From: Ferdinandcohnia sp047246645
GTDB lineage: Bacteria > Bacillota > Bacilli > Bacillales > Bacillaceae_L
Length of the DNA: 64,000 bases
Direction: 5' to 3'
Assembly: GCF_047246645.1 (NCBI RefSeq)
Contig: NZ_JBFOKR010000002.1
Coordinates: 186,001-250,000 of the forward strand
The notes below the pieces were generated by a model. The model saw nothing but the letters and a program-made list of their open reading frames with translations. It was not told the DNA's origin and did not search any database. The position numbers and the translations under genes were made by a program. Below, in pieces: positions 60,209 to 64,000 of the stretch. The stretch's first letter is position 1. Each line of letters starts with the position of its first letter.

Positions 60209-62455
60209 TTATACTTCTGGTTCTACTTCTGTTTTCACAGAACGTTTCTTAGTTAATTGTTTATGCTTCCACACAAGCCAAAGTTGTGCAGCGATGAAGA
60301 TTGAAGAATACATACCTGCTACGAGACCAATTGTTAGCGCGAAAGAGAAATTTGTAATCGCTTGGCCACCAAAAATTAATAACGCTACACTTGTAAAAAT
60401 AACTGTTATCGCAGTATTTACTGAACGACCTAGCGTTTGACGTAATCCTCTATTAACTATAATTGCAAGGTCCTCATATGTTTTAATACGTTTTTTCTTC
60501 TTATATAGTTCTCTAATTCTGTCAAACGTTACAATAGTATCATTTATTGAATAACCAATAATAGTTAATATCGCAGCTATAAATGTGATATCAACCTCAA
60601 GACGAGTGATACTAAAGAATACAATAACGAAAAATGCGTCATGTACTAAGGCAACTATTGCTGCTAGTCCCATTAACCATTCAAAGCGGAATGCTACATA
60701 GATTATAATTCCTAATGATGCAATTAAACTCGCAATAAATGCATTTCTAGCAAGTTCTTTACCTACTGTAGGCGATACTGTACTTACGTTAGGATCTGCT
60801 CCATAAACTTCTTTAAAGTGTGCCTTAACTTCGGTGATTTTTTCTCTTGATAAGTCCTTATCGAATCGGGCAACTCCAATTTCTTTATTATCCCCTGAGA
60901 TAACAATCTCCTTTGCCACTAGATCGAGCTTCTCAAGTTCATCTGTTAGTTCCTGTTGAGTTATAGATTGCTCAGCTAAAACTTCCATACGAGTACCACT
61001 TACAAAATCTATACCAAGGTTTAACCTGAAGATTGCTAGTACTGCTATACCAACAACAACCATGATAGCTGAAGCTATGAAAAATTTATTCCTATGCTTA
61101 GCAAAATCAAAACGGTCAAACTTGGTTGGAATATCCCCTTCTTCATCAGCATCTGCAAGATTTCTAATCTCACTTTGCTTGACACCGAAGTAGCCTGGTT
61201 TTTTATTTAGGAATTTACTATTTACCCATAAACCTAATAACAATCTACTTCCATATACAGCCGTTAAAAAGCTAAGTAAAATTGAAACCATTAACATTAC
61301 AGCAAAACCTTGAACAGCACTTGTACCAAAAATAAATAATACGATTGCAGCTAAAAGCGTGGTAATATTTGCATCAAAAATCGTCCAAAATGATCCTTTA
61401 CTACCTGATCTGTAGGCAGATAATATTGATTTACCTGCTTTAATCTCTTCTTTAATTCTCTCATAAGTGATGATGTTGGCATCAACCGCCATACCCACCC
61501 CTAAGATTAGCGCAGCAATACCAGGTAAAGTTAAGACCGCATTCATCCAGTCAAATACTAGTAAGTTTAGATAAACAAATATGCTTAGAGTAACTGCAGC
61601 AATCATTCCTGGGAATCGATAAAAAACTAACATGAATAGCAACACTAACGCTATACCAATTACACCAGCAAATATTGTATTATCAAGAGCTTGTGCTCCA
61701 AACTTAGCTCCAACGGACGTTGAATAAATTTCTTCTAAGTCTACTGGAAGAGCTCCTGCATTTAAAAGAGACGCTAACTCTTTTGCAGATTCAACTGTGA
61801 AATTATCGCCTTCGATTGTAACTGATTTAGAAGTGAAAACCTGATCAACTCCAGCAGCCGAAAGGAATTTTGGATTTGGCTTCGCTGCCTCAGCCGCGTA
61901 AGAATCCACGCCTTCTTCAAAATCTAACCAAATAACCATTAGGTTATTAGGCCTTAAATCTAGAACTTTTTGTGTTGCATTTTTCAAATCATCCGAATTT
62001 TTAACCGTTAACGCAACACTTGGTCTATTATATTTGTCAAAGGATTGGCTAGCACCGTTTTGTGCTAACTGTGAACCGTCAAGTAGGACTTCATCATTCA
62101 CATCACGGAAAGTGAGTTTAGCTTGTGTTGATAGAATTTCACGAACCTTTTGTTGATCATCAACTCCCGCTAATTGGACACGGATACGGTCCTTTCCTTC
62201 AATCTGAATATTGGGTTCACTTACGCCTAGGACATTAACACGATTATTTAATGCATCAACCGTACTAACTAATGCTTCTCTATCGATAACATCACCTTTT
62301 TTAGCAGGCTTCACTTCATATAAAATTTCGAATCCACCTTGTAGGTCAAGTCCTAGCTTAATGTTTTTTGCTGTATCCAAACCAGTAGCTCCAATTAAAC
62401 TTCCAAATAAGAGTACTAGTAAGAAAAACGCAACGATGCGGCCTCTTTTTACCAT
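60209..62455 (-). CDS. secDF: Fused preprotein translocase subunit SecDF
   Basis: A 748-residue RND-type protein powering late steps of Sec export with the proton gradient. The SecD half (about 1-440) has LGLDLQGGFEILYEV, the large P1 loop and six helices including GVGMAVDANIITYERIKEE; the SecF half (about 460-748) has GIDFVSGTRMEV and GYSINDTIVTFDRIRE. Fusion is normal for Bacillus. ATG 62455 has GGAGG 12 bases upstream; no better start is visible. A dispersed element lies in its leader. Confidence 0.95.
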   Translation of the reverse strand: MVKRGRIVAFFLLVLLFGSLIGATGLDTAKNIKLGLDLQGGFEILYEVKPAKKGDVIDREALVSTVDALNNRVNVLGVSEPNIQIEGKDRIRVQLAGVDDQQKVREILSTQAKLTFRDVNDEVLLDGSQLAQNGASQSFDKYNRPSVALTVKNSDDLKNATQKVLDLRPNNLMVIWLDFEEGVDSYAAEAAKPNPKFLSAAGVDQVFTSKSVTIEGDNFTVESAKELASLLNAGALPVDLEEIYSTSVGAKFGAQALDNTIFAGVIGIALVLLFMLVFYRFPGMIAAVTLSIFVYLNLLVFDWMNAVLTLPGIAALILGVGMAVDANIITYERIKEEIKAGKSILSAYRSGSKGSFWTIFDANITTLLAAIVLFIFGTSAVQGFAVMLMVSILLSFLTAVYGSRLLLGLWVNSKFLNKKPGYFGVKQSEIRNLADADEEGDIPTKFDRFDFAKHRNKFFIASAIMVVVGIAVLAIFRLNLGIDFVSGTRMEVLAEQSITQQELTDELEKLDLVAKEIVISGDNKEIGVARFDKDLSREKITEVKAHFKEVYGADPNVSTVSPTVGKELARNAFIASLIASLGIIIYVAFRFEWLMGLAAIVALVHDAFFVIVFFSITRLEVDITFIAAILTIIGYSINDTIVTFDRIRELYKKKKRIKTYEDLAIIVNRGLRQTLGRSVNTAITVIFTSVALLIFGGQAITNFSFALTIGLVAGMYSSIFIAAQLWLVWKHKQLTKKRSVKTEVEPEV

Positions 62456-62488
62456 TTTACTGTAAATCCTCCTTTTTCTAGCTGAAAA

Positions 62489-62557
62489 ATAAGAAAAGCA
62501 CAAGGCGCCCGCCTATCTGCTTATGACTTCAAGCTGATGACGCCTGGAGCTAGACAT
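62489..62557. repeat. GC-rich dispersed intergenic element, copy 2 (secDF leader)
   Basis: About 69 bases that begin ATAAGAAAAGCACAAGGCGC and end GACGCCTGGAGCTAGACATT, matching both ends of the element after sigK (13003-13120) but with a shorter, unrelated middle. GGCGCC and GACGCC can pair. It lies about 20 bases upstream of the secDF ribosome-binding site. The remaining gap 62558-62770 has no gene. Confidence 0.65.
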
Positions 62558-62770
62558 TGAAAACCAATGAGATGTGTAAGCTACGTCGAATTAGTAGTGC
62601 TTCTTCTGAAGCTTACAAACATAGTTTTTACAAAAAGAATATGTAACGAACTATCTTGTCCTCAACTCTCACTACACAATTATGAAACAATGCCTTTTTC
62701 ATGTCAATTGGATAAAAAAGTACAATATTGTTTCTACTAATCTTATTTAAGTTGCTAACAATAAATTTGT

Positions 62771-63073
62771 TTATAAAAGCTTCTCTAATACGTCTTTGCC
62801 TTCTCCTTCAAACCAGCTTGGAGACTTAAAAGCTTCTACAGTTGCATAATTCATATAGTCGCCTACCTTAACATTCATGATATCACTAACAATCTCATGT
62901 AATTGTTTTTCCTCAGTAGCACGCTTCCAAACTTTTCGAGTAAGGAATTCCCAAAGGTCGTTTTCATTTACCTTGTCATATCCATATAACTCAAACTCCT
63001 CTACCTTACTAAGTAAAGCAGGGAAAACGTTCTCCCGAAAGCCATCATATAAATGCGTTTCTTTCTGTGTCAC
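62771..63073 (-). CDS. comN: Post-transcriptional regulator ComN (YrzD)
   Basis: A 100-residue soluble protein with YDGFRENVFPALLSKVEEFELYGYDKV and ENDLWEFLTRKVWK, hallmark of the ComN family. In B. subtilis ComN controls comE mRNA localisation and interacts with DivIVA. It is divergent from spoVB, as in B. subtilis. Identity rests on family recognition and location. Confidence 0.9.
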   Translation of the reverse strand: MTQKETHLYDGFRENVFPALLSKVEEFELYGYDKVNENDLWEFLTRKVWKRATEEKQLHEIVSDIMNVKVGDYMNYATVEAFKSPSWFEGEGKDVLEKLL

Positions 63074-63192
63074 TTGTCATCTCTCCTATTTAATCAAATA
63101 TATCTATAGAATACTTGTCATGCTTGGACACCTATCATGCATATAGTTAATTGTAAATGATATCACCTTTTTTGAGAAGGTAGGGAAACGAA

Positions 63193-64000
63193 TTGTCAAA
63201 GCAAACATTCCTTAAAGGAACATTAATTTTAATTATTGCAGGACTTATTACCAGGATTTTAGGGTTTATTAATAGAATCGTTGTTGCTCGATTAATTGGA
63301 GAAGAAGGCGTAGGCTTATACATGATGGCCATCCCTACGTTCGTTTTAACCATCACGTTAACACAAATGGGATTACCTGTCGCAATCTCAAAACTAGTTG
63401 CAGAAGCAGAGGCCCAGGGTGATATTAGGAAGATAAAGAAAATATTAGTTGTCTCCCTGTCTATTACAGGAACGTTGAGTATCATCTTTACACCTATGAT
63501 GATTTTCTTAGCACCAATGTTGTCTGAAACCCTACTCACAGATGCAAGAACTTATTATCCTTTATTAGCTATATCTCCAATTGTTCCAATTGTTGCAATA
63601 TCATCCGTACTACGCGGTTATTTCCAAGGTAGACAAAACATGAAGCCACCTGCCTATTCACAGGTAATCGAGCAGGTTGTAAGAATTACATTGGTTTATG
63701 TTTTTACAAAAACATTTCTACCATACGGAATTGAGTATGCAGCTGCAGGAGCTATGTTATCAGCAGTTGTTGGTGAATTAATGTCTCTCTTTTACTTATT
63801 CTTCATGTTTAAAATGAAAAAACGAATTCGTATTAGAAAGGACTTCTTTGCTTCTGCTAAAAATGGAAAACAAACCTTTCAAGACCTTACAAGAATCGCT
63901 GTACCAACACTAGGCAGCCGTTTAATTGGATCTGTTTCCTGGTTCTTTGAACCTATCGTTGTTGCACAGAGCTTAGCAATAGCAGGGGTTGTGACACATA
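63193..64000 (+). CDS. spoVB: Stage V sporulation protein B, lipid II flippase-like (5' part)
   Basis: The frame from TTG 63193 (MSKQTFLKGTLILIIAGLIT) runs to the window end, giving about 269 residues of a MOP/MurJ-type polytopic membrane protein. GFINRIVVARLIGEEGVGLYMMAIPTF and LTQMGLPVAISKLVAEA are SpoVB hallmarks. SpoVB is required for spore cortex peptidoglycan synthesis. AGGG lies 7 bases before the TTG. The 3' half is outside the window. Confidence 0.94.
   Translation, partial: MSKQTFLKGTLILIIAGLITRILGFINRIVVARLIGEEGVGLYMMAIPTFVLTITLTQMGLPVAISKLVAEAEAQGDIRKIKKILVVSLSITGTLSIIFTPMMIFLAPMLSETLLTDARTYYPLLAISPIVPIVAISSVLRGYFQGRQNMKPPAYSQVIEQVVRITLVYVFTKTFLPYGIEYAAAGAMLSAVVGELMSLFYLFFMFKMKKRIRIRKDFFASAKNGKQTFQDLTRIAVPTLGSRLIGSVSWFFEPIVVAQSLAIAGVVTH

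Noticed and set aside
1..64000. tRNA, rRNA, transposase, prophage or integrase genes
   Set aside because: None was recognised on either strand; I could not run a covariance search, so a lone tRNA missed by eye is possible but unlikely.

Overview
The window is chromosomal DNA from a low-GC, endospore-forming member of the Bacillaceae. Nearly every gene has a recognisable Bacillus subtilis counterpart, and the order follows the B. subtilis yqeK-to-spoVB stretch. Sporulation and germination genes (sda, an intact sigK, a gerA-type operon, pbpI, an rsfA-type regulator, spoVB), T-box leaders and a 6S RNA at its usual place beside aspS all fit this. No tRNA, rRNA, insertion sequence, prophage or CRISPR array was seen.

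Layout. Positions 1-3754 (minus) hold yqeK (cut by the window start), nadD, yqeI, aroE, yqeH and yqeG: NAD synthesis, ribosome assembly and shikimate dehydrogenase. A DnaA-box cluster leads into sda. Then come psd and pssA (phosphatidylethanolamine synthesis, divergent), an M3 oligopeptidase, a gerA-type germinant receptor operon with a small fourth gene, and sigK without a skin-type interruption. Positions 13.1-15.3 kb are accessory in character: a run of very small genes including three tandem YrzI-family copies, duplicated hairpins, and an exact 52-bp tandem repeat. Positions 15.3-18.7 kb are the reverse-transsulfuration/methyl-cycle operon yrrT-mtnN-mccA-mccB with yrhC downstream. From 18.9 to 32.9 kb follow yrrS, pbpI, greA, udk, trhP2-trhP1-trmR (tRNA wobble uridine hydroxylation and methylation), mltG, yrzB-yrrK-yrzL, alaS with a T-box, and yrrI.

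From 33 to 46.6 kb: small yrzQ- and yrzR-like genes, yrrD, recD2, yrrB, mnmA-yrvO (tRNA thiolation), cymR, a YczE-type membrane protein, rarA, an ABC exporter, an RsfA-family regulator, a second repeat array with a ~51-bp period, and tcdA. From 46.7 kb to the end: 6S RNA, aspS-hisS with a T-box, yrzK, the amidase yrvJ, dtd, relA, apt, recJ, a cation-efflux protein, secDF, comN and the 5' part of spoVB.

The most notable points are an apparent one-base frameshift at the start of relA, two unrelated-looking tandem arrays of nearly the same period whose units each carry a hairpin, a GC-rich dispersed element present twice (after sigK and in the secDF leader), a hairpin-rich element upstream of relA, the YrzI small-gene cluster, a GerD-subunit-like small gene, and a terminator whose stem contains the pbpI ribosome-binding site. 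I found no clearly new multi-gene system; the novelty candidates are mostly non-coding. Function names rest on recognising protein families by eye, not on any database search.
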